64,000 nt of DNA from the NCBI RefSeq assembly GCF_009758125.1, contig NZ_WRXO01000006.1:62001-126000 (forward strand). The letters run 5' to 3'. Below the pieces are notes generated by a model, which had not been told where the DNA came from, ran no database searches, and saw nothing but the letters and a program-made list of their open reading frames with translations. Source of the DNA: Chitinophaga oryziterrae. GTDB lineage: Bacteria; Bacteroidota; Bacteroidia; Chitinophagales; Chitinophagaceae. Shown here piece after piece: positions 18,911 through 34,000 of the stretch; the stretch's first letter is position 1; each line of letters opens with the position of its first letter. A program made the translations under genes and the position numbers.

Positions 18911-21900
18911 TTATAAGTTGAATGTTCTGATATTTGTTTCGTCTGATTTTACAGACGGCCTATTTACCTGAATATGCAGTGCTAATGCATGAACGGTTGG
19001 CAATTTGAAGAAGGTGCTCACAGGAATGGCGATGTCAAATTTCTCCTGTATCGCAGCTATTACCCGCATAGCCAGGAGGGAATGACCGCCGGCTTCAAAG
19101 AAATTATCATGAATACCAATTTCTTTGAGAGAAAGTAATTGCAACCAGATATTAACAAGTTCCTGTTCCGTTTGATTAGTAGGCGCTACAGATGATTGTC
19201 CTATTTTGCGGTTTGGTATAATACTCAGGAGCGCTTTCTTATCTGTTTTTCCACTTGGAGTAACAGGTAATGTATCAATGATGATGAGCGTAGCCGGTAC
19301 CATGTAATGTGGCAGTTTACTACGTAACCAGGTGAATACTTCTTCGAGGTCCGGATGTGTGGAGGGTACAATCAGCCCTACCAGGCGTTTATCACCATTT
19401 TCGTCGGATGTGGCTAATACTACGGCCTGACTGACAGCAGGATGTTCCTGTAACACGTTTGCGATTTCTTCAGGTTCAATTCTGTATCCACGGATTTTTA
19501 CCTGCTCGTCTATTCTGCCTGAATATTCAATATTCCCGTCTTCCAGCCATCTGCCGGTGTCTCCGGTTTTATATATCCGTTCGCCAGTATTCATGGTTAC
19601 AAATCGTTCATCTGTTAATGCGGATCGATGCAGGTATCCACGCGCCAGTCCCGGACCGGCCACACATATTTCCCCTTTTACTCCCGGAGGACAAAGTCCG
19701 CCCCAGGCATTTAATATGAACACCTTTACATATGCGATGGGTTTACCAATGACCACGGTATTGTCCTGTAAAACAGGTGCATCCGTGAGAGATGTACAAA
19801 CTGAATTTTCCGTAGGTCCGTAAGCATTAATGACGCGTATACCTTTACTCATCATGTATTTTGCGTCTTCAATCCGGAGTGTTTCTCCAGCAGATACAAT
19901 TGTTTTTATCGGTCCGAGTACTTCCCTGACTATTCTTTGATAGGAAGGGGGCAAGGTGACCAGTGAAATCCCGTAATGCTGCACCAGCGATGCAAAGCCT
20001 TCCACTGTGAGTAGTTGTTCTTCCTGTGGTAATACCAGTGTGCCACCACTTAACAATGTATTAAATATCTCATAACAGGAAGCATCGAAACTAAACGATG
20101 CAAACTGTAAAGTGCGCATACCAGGTGTTAATTGCAGGGCTTCGCGCTGACTCCGGGCAAGATTTACAATGCCGCGATGTTCTATCATTACACCTTTAGG
20201 TTTGCCGGTGGAACCAGAGGTATAAATTACATACGCCAGTTGTGTTGCTGCCGGCAGTTGCAGTGGTGCAGTTACAGGCAATGCTGCGATAGCTGTGGCG
20301 GCAGATTCCAATAGTATTGTTTCCGGCAAATGAACTCCCTGTAATTGTTGCAATGTGACGGAATTAGTAATAATAAGCGTAGCCTGGGTATCAGACAGCA
20401 TATAATTGATGCGTTCAGCAGGATATGAAGGATCTACCGGCACAAATGCAGCACCTGCTTTTAAAATGGCCAGTATTGCAATGACCATCTCTGGTGTGCG
20501 GTTAATACAGACAGGCACTAACGATTCTTTGTTGACACCCCTTTGTTGAAGATAGTGGGCCAGCTGATTGGATCTTGTATCCAGTTCCTGGTATGACAAA
20601 ACATCTTCCCGGAACATCAATGCTGCTGCTGCCGGCGTTAATGTTACCTGTGCCGAGAACAGATCGATAATGGTATCGGTGTCATTGAGCTTATAGCCTG
20701 CGGGAGTATTGTTAAAGGTTGTTGTTAGTTGTTCCGTTTCTGTTGTAGTTAATATTGGAAGTAAGGCAATAGCTGTTTGCGGTGTGGTTATTGCCGCCTG
20801 CAGGATCTGTTCAAAGTGGGTAATGATACGGTTGATAGTTGCTTCTTTGAACAGGTCTGCATTGTATTCTACACTTACTTCTATGTTGGTTCCGGTTATT
20901 GCAAGAATGAACGTGAAATCAAATCTGGCCGTAGTTTGTGTGGCAGCCACAGGTAATAGTTGCAGCTGATCTAACTCCAGTGCAGGCGTTTCAGGGGTAT
21001 TCTGTAATACCAGCATTACCTGGAACAGAGGACTTCTGCTTAAATCACGTTCTTTGCCTGCTACCTCCACTACTTTCTCAAATGGTGCATCCTGGTGTTC
21101 GTAGGCATCTAGGGTGGTCTGCTTTACCCGGTGTAGTAAAGTACGGAAGTCAGGATTGCCGGATAAATCTGTACGTAAAGCCAATGTATTGACGAAGAAG
21201 CCGATCAATCCTTCTGTTTCCTGTTGATTTCTACCGGCAATGGGGCAGCCTACACATATATCTTCCTGTCCGCTATAATGGTATAATAAAACATTGAATG
21301 CAGTGAGGAAGGTCATGTAAAGGGTTACACCTTCCTGTAGTGAAAATGCATGCAATGAGGCTGTCAATGAAACCGGAATAATTCTTTTGCAGACGGCTCC
21401 ATTGGTTGTTTGTACCATTGGTCTTGGATAATCTACTGGTAATTGCAGCGGAAGGATTCCGGATAGTTGCTGTTGCCAGTAGTTTAGTTTCCTTTCCAGT
21501 ACTTTACCACTCAGATGCAGGCGTTGCCAGATGGCATAATCCGCATATTGAATAGCAGGTGTGCTTAAAGACGGTGTTTCCTGGTTATTGTAGGATTTGT
21601 AAAGTCTGGTGAGTTCGTCTACAATAATGCTGATAGACCATCCATCCACAGCAATATGATGCATCGTGAGTACCAGCACGTGCGTTGTATGAGACAGGCG
21701 AATCAGTTCAGCACGCAGCATATGTGAATTCTCCAGATCAAATGGCGCATGTATCAACGAAGTTATATCGGCCTGGCTATCCAGTTCTTTCCAGTTCCAG
21801 CTGTTGGCAGGCAGGATGTGCTGGTGGGGCTGGCCATCATGTGTGCGGATCGTGGTACGCAATATTGCATGGCGGTTGATGATGGTTTGTAAAGCCTGTT

Positions 21901-22069
21901 TCAGTGCGGACTTATCTAATTCTCCTTCCAGCCGCAGGATGGCAGGCATATGATACGCAATGGTCCCTTCCAGTTGATCAATGAACCATAAGCGTTCCTG
22001 GCTATACGAAAGTGGGATACGATCGGGGTAATGATCTGTTGTTGTAACCGGCGACAATGGAGCATTGTT
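18911..22069 (-). other. NRPS module 7: C-A(Phe/Tyr)-T
   Basis: LCL-type C domain (SYSQERLWFID; HHIAVDGWS). The A domain code DAYTVAAVCK lies between known Phe codes (DAWTIAAICK, GrsA type) and Tyr codes (DASTVAAVCK), so an aromatic residue is expected but Phe and Tyr cannot be separated. GGHS T domain with Ser8657. Module edges are approximate. Confidence 0.68.
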
Positions 22070-25000
22070 ATTAGCAAGTATATACTGTGCCTGTGCCGCG
22101 ATGGTAGGATGCTGAAAGATCTGTTTAACGGGCACTTCTACCTGTTCCTGTTTGCGCAGTGCTGCGGTTAACCGCATTGCAAGCAGGGAATGACCACCAA
22201 GCGCAAAAAAATTATCGTGTATACCTATCTGTGGTATGTCTAACAGACTACTCCATATTTCAGCGAGCGCAGTCTCCTGCAGGTTTCTGGGTGCCTGGTA
22301 GCTGGTTGTCTGCCAGTTCCTGTCTGGCGCTGGTAATGCCTGTTTGTCGATTTTTCCATTGGACGTCAAAGGGAAGTTATCCATTTCTATCCACATAGCA
22401 GGAATCATGTATGGAGGCAATTGGGGTGTCAGCCAGGAAATGATCCGCTCACGATCAAATGTCCGGCGGACAGAGAGATAAACGACCAGTTGCTTTCCGC
22501 TACTGGTATCTTTAGCCAGTACTACTGCTTGCAGGATATCTTCATGCTGTACCAGCAGATGTTCTATTTCTCCGGGTTCTATACGATATCCCCGGATCTT
22601 CACCTGATCATCTATCCGTCCGCGATATTCGATGGTACCATCCGGCAGCCATCTCGCCAGATCTCCTGTGCGGTACATGCGTACACCCGGCTGAAATGGA
22701 TCGTTGACAAAACGGGCGGCGGTAAGCGTTGGCCTCTTCAGATAACCATTGGCTACGCAGATTCCCGCTACGCACAACTCTCCTGTGATACCTATTCCAC
22801 ATAATCTGTCTTTCCCGTCCAGTATATAGATACTCATATTTTGCAAAGGCTTGCCCAATGGGATATGTGTACTTTCCGGAGTAGTATGCATAATATGATG
22901 ACAGATATCATCAGAGGCCTCCGTAGGCCCGTAAGCATTAACCAGTGGAATCCTTTGGTAGAGAGGATGTTCAAACCATTGGGCCACCAGGTTGCGCGGC
23001 AGTACTTCGCCTGTTACCACCAGATATTGCAGATGAGATAAAGGGATGGTTCTTTCCTCCTGCAGCAATGTGGCCATATAGGAGGGTACTACCTCCCAGA
23101 TGGTTACCTGATTGTCCTGGATTAGCTGCATTAAGGCTGTTGGCTGCAATACCAGTTCTTCGCTGTAAATACTGGTAGTTCCCCCTACAAGAAGCGCCAC
23201 CAGCATCTGCCATACGGAGATATCAAAAGTGGGAGATGCAGTATAAGCTACATTACTGCCATATGTCAGTTTTAAATCATTTACTTTGGCAAAGAGATGG
23301 TTCAGCATCCCTGCATGTGTTACCATAACACCTTTGGGCTGGCCGGTAGAACCTGATGTATAAATAACATAGGCAATATCTTCTGGCGTAACGATTACCT
23401 GTGGGCGCGTAATAGCCTGCCTGCCGATCGTTTCTTTTAGTTCCACCACATCCATAACAAGTAATGCCGGAATGGACTGTAAATGTTGTTTGCCCAAAGG
23501 ACTTACTATGGCAATGGTAGCACCGGTATCATTCACCAGGTATTCTACTCTGTCTGCCGGATAATTGATGTCCATAGGAACATAGGCGCCACCCGCTTTC
23601 ATAATGGCGAGTATAGATACTATCATATTGATAGAGCGTTCCATACTCAGCAACACTAACGTGCCATTGGTTACACCTTGCTGATGGAGGTAGTTGGCTA
23701 AACGATTGGATTGCTCCTCAAGTTCGTTGTATGATAGCTGTCTGGCTTCCATCTGAATAGCAATACCTGCCGGTATATGTTTGCCCTGCAGCGCTATCAG
23801 GTCCAGTATAGTGAGAGTTGCCGGATAGCTTACCTGTGTATTATTAAAGGTATGGAGGAGTTGCTTTTCTTCCGCAGGGGTTAACAACCGGATGTCCATG
23901 GCAGTTGTTGCCTTTTGTGAAGATATCTGCAGCAGAACATGTTCAAAATGTGCTGCAATAGCGTTCACATATGCCTCCTGTAATAATGATGCGTTATAGC
24001 TGAACCGTACAGTGATTTTTTGCCCGGAAGAGATAGCAAGGCTGAGAGGGTAGTTAGTTTGTTCATTCATCTGCACATTGCCGGCTTTTAATTGCCATTG
24101 CTGTGCTGTCAGCAGGTTGTTTACCGGATAGTTCTCAAATACAAGCAGCGTATCAAACAGGTCTCCACTAATACCCGTCCAGCGCTGTATGTCTATCAGA
24201 GAAGTATATTGCCAGTTACGACCCTGGCTTTGTTTGTTTTGCACGTCCTGTAACCATTGCACAAGCTTTTCTTCTTCTGTAATTTCTGCGTGTAACGGAA
24301 GCGTGTTGATATAAAGACCTACTCTTTGTTCTACACCGGGTAATTCAGCAGGGCGGCCGGATACCGTTATACCGAAAGTTACATGCGGATTGTTGGTATA
24401 GCGATATAACAGTAATGACCACACTCCCTGCATTAAGGTATTTTGAGTAAGATGATGTTCCTGTACATATGTCTCAATAAGTGTAGCATCGATCTGAATA
24501 ATATGCTCCCTGTAGATGCCCTCTCCTTTGTTCCTTGCTTCTGTGGCAGCAATGAAGGGAAGCAGACAACCTTCCTGTATTCCGGCCAGATAGCTTTGCC
24601 ACCAGGTTTTTTCTGCCACCATATCTCTGCGAAGCAGGTAATGAATATAGTCTTCATAACGATCTTCCACAAATACTGGTAAAGGTTGTTTTCCGGAAAG
24701 GGATTCATATGTTTCCAGCAATGCCTGCATGACAACAGGAATAGACCAGCCATCCAGTACAATATGATGAAAGGTCCATTGTAACCGGTATAGCTTGTCT
24801 TCCAGTTGCAAAAGAGTGATGTGCATGAGTGGTGGCTGTGTGAGATCAAACCCACGTACTCTGTCGGCTATTTCAAATGCTTTAATAGCTTCCTGTTGCT
24901 GATGATGCGAAAGATCGCGATAATCAATAACCGCAATTTTCAATGGCGTTTCATTGTACGCGCATTGTACGGGAATTGCAAATACATCATTATAAAACCC

Positions 25001-28000
25001 GGTACGTAAAATGCTGTAATGGCGTAATACTTCATTCCAGCTTTGTTCCAGTCGTGCCGGATTTACCCCCGTCAGTTCACATGCAAACTGGTCGATGTAA
25101 GCACCTGACCGCTGATCAAATGCATAGTGGAAGAGGATGCCCTCCTGTAAATTACTTAATCTGGAAAGTCCCGTTATTTGCTGGTGACGTGGCCTGCCGC
25201 GATAAGATGTTGCCATAAACTGATCCAGTTCCGTAATGCTGATAACATCTCCGACACCATAATCAGAAGGCGTAAATACCGGTTTTGAGACAGAAAGACA
25301 TTGATCAATTATTCCCTGCAGGTGTTGCATAAAGGCATTGGCAATATGCCGGATACTGGTATCCTTAAAATGAAGCATACTATAGTTCCATTGCAGGGTT
25401 AATGTGCCGCCTGTTACCACTGCATTGACCGCCAGTAAATAATGTACCGGTAAGTTCTGTGGGATAACAGATGGTACCGGTTCTCCTGCCTGGATCAGCG
25501 CATCCCGCTGTACCATGTTATCTGTTTGCCCGAGATAATTAAATATCACTTCCCATGGATCTTTTCCCTGCAGTTGTTCCGCCTTATTCAGATACTTTAA
25601 TACGCCATATCCAATTCCCTTATCCTTTATTTTCCTTAATTGCTCTTTCACATTTTTAATGGCTGTATCATAAGATATCTGGCTGGGTACTGATAATACT
25701 ATCGGATATAAGCTGGTGAACCAGCCCACCGTGCGGCTGATGTCCGCACCTGTCAGCAGATCTTCTCTGCCATGGCCTTCCAGCCCGATCATTATCTGTT
25801 CATGGTGGTTCCATCGTGTGAGCGTCAGTGTAAGAGCTGTCAGCAGTAAGTCATTTATATTGGTATGATAAGCTGCCGGTGCTTCCTGTAATAACTGGCG
25901 GGTATGGGAGACGTCTAATATCGTGGTAAGCTGGGATATGTCTGCCATGTGCAAAGGTTTGACTGCGACATTATCCGTACGTAAGGGATAGCGGAGTGCT
26001 TTTATCTGCTCCCAGTAATGTTGTTGCTGCAATAATCCATCGCCTGTTCCATAACTGATCAATGCCTGATACCAATCCCGGTAGGAACTGGTTTTAGGTT
26101 GCAGTAGTTCTCCTGCTAACAATGTTTTCAAATCTTCCAACAGGATTCTCCAGGATACCCCGTCTATTACCAGGTGATGTATAACGAGCAGTAACCTGTT
26201 ATGCATTACGGCATCAGGGGTTTGTACCCATGCTGCAGCACCCAGGAGACCTTTTCTGATATCAAGCTTTCGCTCGCATTGTTCCTGCAGGCCGGCCAGT
26301 ATTGGTAGAAGATCGTCATTTGTATTGCGTATATCTTTAATGGTTAGTTCTCCTTCAAAGGTACCATACGACTGCTTCCAGACATCTTCTGCCCATTGAT
26401 AAACAAAACGTAATGCGTCATGATACCGGAATAGCTGATGCAATATCCCCGTAATTTCCTCAGCGCCGAACCGCTTGTCTATCATCAGGGATATACTTTG
26501 TGTAAACGGAATGGATACATCTGTGTAATTTTCAAAATACCATTGCTGTACTGGTAATAAGCCGCTGTCGTTGCTCAGTAACCCCTGCTCTGAGATATTG
26601 GTACTTTGTACCTGTGCGTAAAAGTGCGCGGCTATTTTTGCAATGGTCTGCTGATCAAAGATGTGGCCTACTTTCAGGTCAAATCCGGCGCGTCTGGCTC
26701 TGCTAACCATTTGTATGACGATGATGGAATCACCTCCCAGCTCAAAGAAATTGTCGTGAATTCCCACGATAGCAATATTCAATAAATCCTGCCAGATGCT
26801 TACCAACTCTTTCTCAAGTGGATTTTCAGCTTCCGCAGTTACTTTGTTGTCAGCATGCGCAACTACTTTTTCTGGTGCCGGCAGGGCTTTCCTGTCTATT
26901 TTCCCGTTGGCATTGAGAGGCAATTGTTCCATCGGAATCAGGAAGGCGGGGATCATGTATTCTGGCACACGTTCGCGGATGTACTGTTGAATACCTTCTT
27001 TATCGAAAGTTGTTTCCGGTACAATATAGGCCGCCAGTTGCTTGCTATGTCTTTGCTCATCTGCCACTACGGTTACGATCACCTGTTTTACCTGTGGTGC
27101 TTGTTGCAGCACGCCTTCTACCTCACCCGGCTCGATACGGTAACCACGTATTTTTACCTGGTCATCCGCACGGCCAATAAAAATAACATTGCCATTTTCA
27201 TCCCATCGGGCAAGATCCCCTGTTTTGTACAAACGTCCACCAGGAAGGAAAGGATGTGGAATAAATGCGAGGGCCGTTAATTCAGGCCGGTTAAGATAAC
27301 CCCTGGTAATACCAGCGCCGCCTACATACAATTCACCTGCAATACCAATTGGTACTGGTTGTAAATAACGGTCAAGAATATATGCAGTACGATTGTTAAG
27401 CGGACGGCCTATAGGCGTTGGGGTGCTCAATCCCCGCTGGTCAATCCTGTAACTCAGAGAGAACGTGGTGTTTTCGGTAGGGCCGTATATATTACTTATT
27501 GCGATATCGGGATAGGTTGCTGTCAGTAAAGCCACATGGCGTTCAGACATTTTTTCTCCTCCTGTCAATACCGATTTTAAATGGGCAAATACCGTTATAT
27601 CCGTATCAACTAATTGATTGAACCAACTGGTAGTAAAGAACATTTTTGTTACCTGGTTATTTTCCAGTGCTGTTTTTAGTATGGCAACATCCAATAACTC
27701 ATGTTCTCCGCTCAGGATAAGACGACCGCCATTTAAAAGTGTACCCCAATATTCAAAGGTGGTAGCATCAAAAGATACAGAGCCGGCAGAAAGGATCGCA
27801 TCTGTTTCCTCAAAGGCCATATAACCTGGTTCAGATACCAGGCTGGTGACATTCTGATGTGTAACCAATACGCCCTTGGGCCGCCCTGTTGAACCGGAGG
27901 TATACATTACATATGCCAGGCTATCTGCCTGAAGTATTATCTCCGGTGCAGGAGCCGTTAACAGGTCTGCTGTCAGCATGTCTGCACAAATAACGTGTAG

Positions 28001-31000
28001 GGTTGAACGAATGTTTTGCAGCCTGTCTTTATAACGATTGCTGGTTATTGCTACCGGACTGTCTAAATCAGATAATACATAAGCAATACGCTCATCCGGG
28101 TAAGCGGGGTCGATTGGTACATATGCACCTCCAGCTTTAAGTATAGCTATGATTGACACTATCATGTTCAGCGACCGGTGCATACATAGTGGAACCAGGG
28201 TGCCAGTGGTTACACCTTGCTGTGCAAGGTATCCTGAAAGCATAGAAGAAGATGTATGCAGCTCCAGGAAACTCAGCGACTGACCATCTGCCACTACTGC
28301 AACAGCATCCGGTCTTGTTTCTACCTGCTGCAAAAACAGATCAATAATGCTCGCTTTTGAGGGATAAGATACTGTTGTGTTATTGAATGTGGTTAAAACC
28401 AGTAGCTGTTCAGCAGGAGTAAGGATACTCATCTCTTTCACGCTGGCGACCTGTTTGTCGGCTATCTGTCCCAATACCCGTTTGAAATGCTCTGCAATAC
28501 GCATGATATCAGTCGTCTGCAGCAGATCATTATTGTAGTTAAATAGCAATTTAATTTTTTCACCCGTGGTGATGATGATCGTCAACGGATAGTTGGATAT
28601 TGGTTCTGCCTGTACTTCCGTGATTTGCATCGGCCAGTCCTTTGCATGTAATATTTCACTCACCGGATAATTCTGGAATGCAAGTGTGGTATTAAACAGA
28701 TCGCCTGTAATCCCGGTCAGACGCTGAATATCATTCAATGCTGTATACTGCCATGAACGGCTGTTCAGTTGATCTGTTTGTATCTGGCGGAATAAATCTG
28801 TCAGTAGTAATTCACCATGGAGGCTGGTGGTAAGTGGTATTGTATTGATGTACAATCCTACCCTTTTTTCGATGCCAGGGAGCGTTTCAGGTCTGCCTGA
28901 AACAGTGATGCCAAACATTACCTGATCTTTACCCAGATACTTGTGCAGCAATAATGCCCAAACACCCTGCATTACGGTATTCATAGTGAGATGCTGCTGT
29001 TGTGCCCACCGGGTTAATTTGCTGGTTACCGCAGTATCGAGTGTTACGGCTGTCTCTTTAAATGATCTGGTGCTTTTTGTGCTACTTTCACTTTCAACAA
29101 ATGGAAGCAGGCAGCTTTCTGTTACGGATTGAAGGTAGCTGCTCCAATATTGATCTGTTGCAGTTTTATCCTGCTGATAAATAAATCTGATATAATCTTC
29201 ATATTTATCTTCCTGCTGGATGGAAGGGAGATTCCCTTTCAGCAGACCTGCATATAATTCCAGCAGTTCCTGCACCAGTAGCGGGAAGGACCAGCCATCG
29301 AGCAGTATGTGATGAGAAGTCCAGTAGAAGCGATATTGAGTGGCGTTCCATTTGATTAGGGTTACCCGCATCAGTGGCGCTTCTTCAAATGCAAAGTGCC
29401 GGTAACGGTCCGCTGTTTCAAATGCGTTTAATTGCCGTGACTTTATTTCTTCCGAAAGAGAACTGTAATCCAGTATAGTTACCGGGAGCCGTACCTGCTG
29501 ATACACTACCTGAACCGGTATGTTGAAGGCATCATAATAAAAGGCACTACGCAGGATGGTGTGTTTTTGCAGCAAATAATCCCAGCAGCGGGTAAACACT
29601 TCTTCCTGTACCTGGTTGAGTGTGCATCTGAATTGTTCTGTGTAAGTGCCTGCGGATTCATCGTACAGGCTATGAAAGAGCATGCCTTCCTGTAACCCGC
29701 TCAGACGATAGATACCAGCTACCTGGTTTCGTCTGCTACGGTTATTGTGAGGGGTATCCAGAAATTGGTCCAGTTCCTGGTAGGTGATCCATTTATGAAG
29801 GTCGTAGTCGGCAGGAGTGAAAGCTGGCGGCTGTTGTCTGCAATGGTCAATAATCGTCAGTAGTTGTGCCTGAAAAGCCTTTGCTAATTCGATGATAGTG
29901 GCCTCTTCAAAATGGAGCCGGCTGTAACCCCAATGTAAGATCAGTTCATTATGTTGTATTGCGCCGTTGATGAAAATTTTATCAAACACCCGGAATTGTC
30001 CACCCACAGGGTGTCCTGTATTTTCGCCGGCCAGTTGTATACGACCGTTGCCGGCTACCAGATGATCTGTCTGACCTAAGTAATTGAAGCCCACTTCCCA
30101 TGGGTCGCGCCCTTGCAGGGCCTGTGACTGCCGGAGGTATTTCAATGCACCATAACCTAATCCTCCATCAGGAATACTACGTAGTTGTTCTTTTATTGAT
30201 TTTATGTAGTCTCCGGTATCGTTATTATTGCCAGGTTTTAAAAGAACAGGATACATATTGGTAAACCAACCTACCGTACGGGAGGTATCTATGTTGTTAA
30301 ACAGGTTTGTCCGGCCGTGTCCTTCAAGTCCAATGGTAACAGTATCTGAGGCATTCCAGCGGGTGAGCGTAACCGCGAGCGCGGTTAACAGTATATCATT
30401 GATGTCTGTATGATAAGCTTGTTGCACATCCTGTAGAAGCGCCCGTGTATGTTCGCTGTTCAGGCAGATTTCGTAGTTTCCTGTATCGCGCATGAGTACC
30501 GGGCCTGCATGTATTTTATCTGTTTTTAACACTGCCTGCTGTGAAGAAATTTGTTGCCAGTATGGCTGTTGTTGTAATAATGCCGGTGTGGCAGACCAGT
30601 ACTGTAGCGCTTCCTGGAATTGCCGGTAGGAGCTTGTTTTGGCGCCCAATACCTGTTCTGGTGTTTTGGCGCTTCCGTTATTAAGGAGGAGTTGTAAATC
30701 TTCCAGTAAAATCCGCCATGATACGCCGTCTACGACCAGGTGATGAATAATGAACAGTAAACGATTTGATTGTTCGTCTGCCGGTGTAAGGAATAATACT
30801 GCACGGAACAATCTGCCCTGCGCCGGGTTCGGGGACTGCTGATAATTTTCTCCTGCACTTGATAAAGCAGTTACCCAGGTAGCGGATTGCGTTAAGTCAA
30901 CTATTTCAGGTGTTATTGTGGCATCACCGTAATGCTGCTGCCAGGAAGAAGCCTGCTTCGTATAGAAGAATCGCAGTGCATCATGATAATCAAATAGATC

Positions 31001-34000
31001 TCTGATGGCCTGAAATAGTATTTCATGCCTTATCTTTTTATCTGTTGCTAACAGCAACTGCTGATTGAAGTGTGCGTCCTGATCCATATTGGTTGATACG
31101 TACCATTGCTGAATAGGCAGCAGACCTGCAATTCCTGTTAGCCTCCCTTGTTCTCCGGTTACTGCCGGAACAGAAATATTTGTTTGCAGTAATTCGGCCA
31201 GGGCGGCTACGGTCTGGTATCTGAAAAGGTCGCGGGGAAAAAACGTATAACCCGCACGGTTTGCTCTGCTTACTACCTGAATGGTAATAATGGAATCGCC
31301 ACCAAGTTCGAAGAAATTGTCGTAGATCCCTATTTGCTGCCTGCCCAGCAATTCCTGCCAGATGCTGGCAAGGGTCGTTTCAATAGTATTCCGGGGGGCT
31401 GTGTAACTGTTGCCGGAGTAGTATTCGCCATCAGGTGACGGTAATGCTTTGCGATCCACTTTTCCATTAACGGTAACGGGCAATTGATCCAGTGTAATCA
31501 GGTCCGCAGGCAGCATATATGCAGGCAGCCGCTGTTTCAGGTATTCGAATACTGCTGCTTTATCGAAATCCGGTAAGGGAACGATATATCCAATCAACCG
31601 TTTATTCAAGGAATGATCTGTTTTTACAGCAACTGTTGCCTGAGCAATATGGGTATGTTCAGATAAGATGTTCTCAATTTCACCCAACTCTATTCTGAAT
31701 CCACGTACTTTTACCTGATCATCTATTCTTCCTGTATATTCAATATCTCCGCTATCAAGCCACCGGCCTACATCTCCGGTTTTGTACATTCGTTCTCCCC
31801 ATGTCCCGTCAAAAGGATTATGCACAAAACGTTCGGCTGTCAATGCAGGTCTGTTCAGATAGCCACGCGCCAGAGCAGCGCCGCTGATACAGATTTCGCC
31901 GGGTACGCCAATAGGAGATAAGTTACCGTGTGTATCAATGATATGAATTTTTACATTGGGAATGGGTTTACCTATCACCACCGTATTATCCTCCAATACC
32001 GGTTGCTGTGCAATGCTCACCGTCACTGTGTTTTCGGTAGGGCCATACCCATTCAGTATACGAATACCTTTGCTGAGGATATAGCGTCCATCCTCCCGGT
32101 TAAAGACTTCTCCAACTGAAAGAACAGTTTTCAACGAACCCAGTACATCCCTGATGGTATGCAGGTAAGATGGGGGAAGGGCCGCCACTTCTACCTTGTG
32201 TTGATGAATAAGTGTGGTCAGTAGTTCAGCAGATAATAATGTTTCTTTGGTGGCAAGTACCAGCAAACCTCCATTTAAGAGAGTGTTGAATATTTCGTAA
32301 CAACTGCCATCAAATCCAAAGGAAGCAAATTGTAAAACAGGGGTGCCGGTATTGATCTGCAGAAGATCTTTCTGTGAGTAAGCCAGATTTACGATACCTC
32401 TGTGTGGCACCAATACGCCTTTAGGCTGGCCTGTCGATCCCGAGGTATAGATGACGTAAGCAAGTTGTGTAGCAGCGGTAGCGGGTAAAGGAGACGAAGC
32501 ATCGGCAATGTGTGGCCAGTCCTGATCTAAACAGATACGCGAGATATCAGCTGGTAAGCGGTCCGCACAATGATCGCTGCAGACTGCAATGGTTGCAGCT
32601 GTATCCGAAAGCATGTACCGGATTCTTTCATCCGGATAATCCGGATCTATAGGTACATAAGCTCCTCCTGCCTTCAGAATAGCCAATATAGCTACAATCA
32701 TGCCTGTGGAACGTTCTATACATAGTGGAACAAGCGTTTCTGAAGTAATCCCCTGGCTGCACAGGTAACGGGCCAATTGTGTAGAGCGTTTATCCAGTTC
32801 CAGGTAGGTCATCGTCTCTTTTGCAAACACCAATGCAATGTCATCCGGTGTAAGGAGCACCTGTTGTGCAAATTTATCAGGGATACTTTGCGACAGCGGG
32901 TAAGATACTGTTGTGTTATTGAAGTGTTGTGTCAGCAGCTTTATTTCTTCCTGTGGTAATAGGTTTAAGGAGGCAATATCTGCAACAGGTTGTTGTAATA
33001 TGGCTTGCAGCAATATTTTGAAGTGTAGTGCCATACGGCGAATGGTAGCAGGCCGGAACAGGTCTGTGCAATATTCAATACTGCCATTTAACCCGTCTGA
33101 TGTTTCATTTAGAGATAAGGTAAGGTCGTATTGTGTCGTATTCCGTAAAACAGGTTGTTCTTTTAATGCTATTGTACCTAATTGTATGGTGGGTACCGGA
33201 GGTGTATTTTGTAAGGCGAAAAGCACCTGAAAGATGGGGCTGTGACTCATGTTGCGCGCAGTCACCACTTTGTCAACAATTTTTTCAAATGGAATATCCT
33301 GATGCTCCCAGGCATCTAGTGTAGTTTGTTTTACTTGTTGCAGCAGTTGTTCAAAAGATAGATTGCCTGACAGATTGCTCCTTAATGCCAGGGTATTGAC
33401 AAAGAATCCAATCAGGCTTTCTGTTTCCTGGTGTGTTCTGCCAGCTACAGGTGTGCCTATACAGATGTCTGTTTCTCCGCTATACCGGTGTAGTAGTATT
33501 TTAAATGCACTGAGCAAGGTCATGAATAAGGTACTGTCATGCGCCAGTGAAAAACGGTGTAATGCATCCAGTGATGCCTTGTCGAGGGTAAAATGATACA
33601 TGGCGCCACGGGAACTTTGTTCGGCGGGGCGGGGGTAGTCTGTAGGCAATTCCAGTACAGCTACGCCGGTGAGTTTTTGTTGCCAGTAGGTTAACCCGTT
33701 ACTGATATGATCAGCGGCTAACTGGTTTCGCTGCCAGATGGCATAATCGGGGTATTGTACAGATAGCGTAGGCAGCTGAACGGCCTGCTGGTTAATGCCC
33801 GCTTCATACAAGGCAATGAGTTCTTTCACCAGTATGCTTACTGACCATCCATCTGCTGCGATGTGATGCAAGGTAAGTACCAGTGTGTGCCGGTCAGGTG
33901 CATGTCGGCTTAATTGTGCACGCAGCAGATAGTCACGGGCAAGATCAAACGGTTGATTGATGAATTGATATATTGCTGTCTGGTCGGGGATGTTACCTAA

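Noticed and set aside
24433..24855. 140-codon minus-strand frame inside the NRPS gene, and many similar frames on both strands of 11.6-45 kb
   Set aside because: They are shadows in other frames of intact NRPS domains and show no family motifs.
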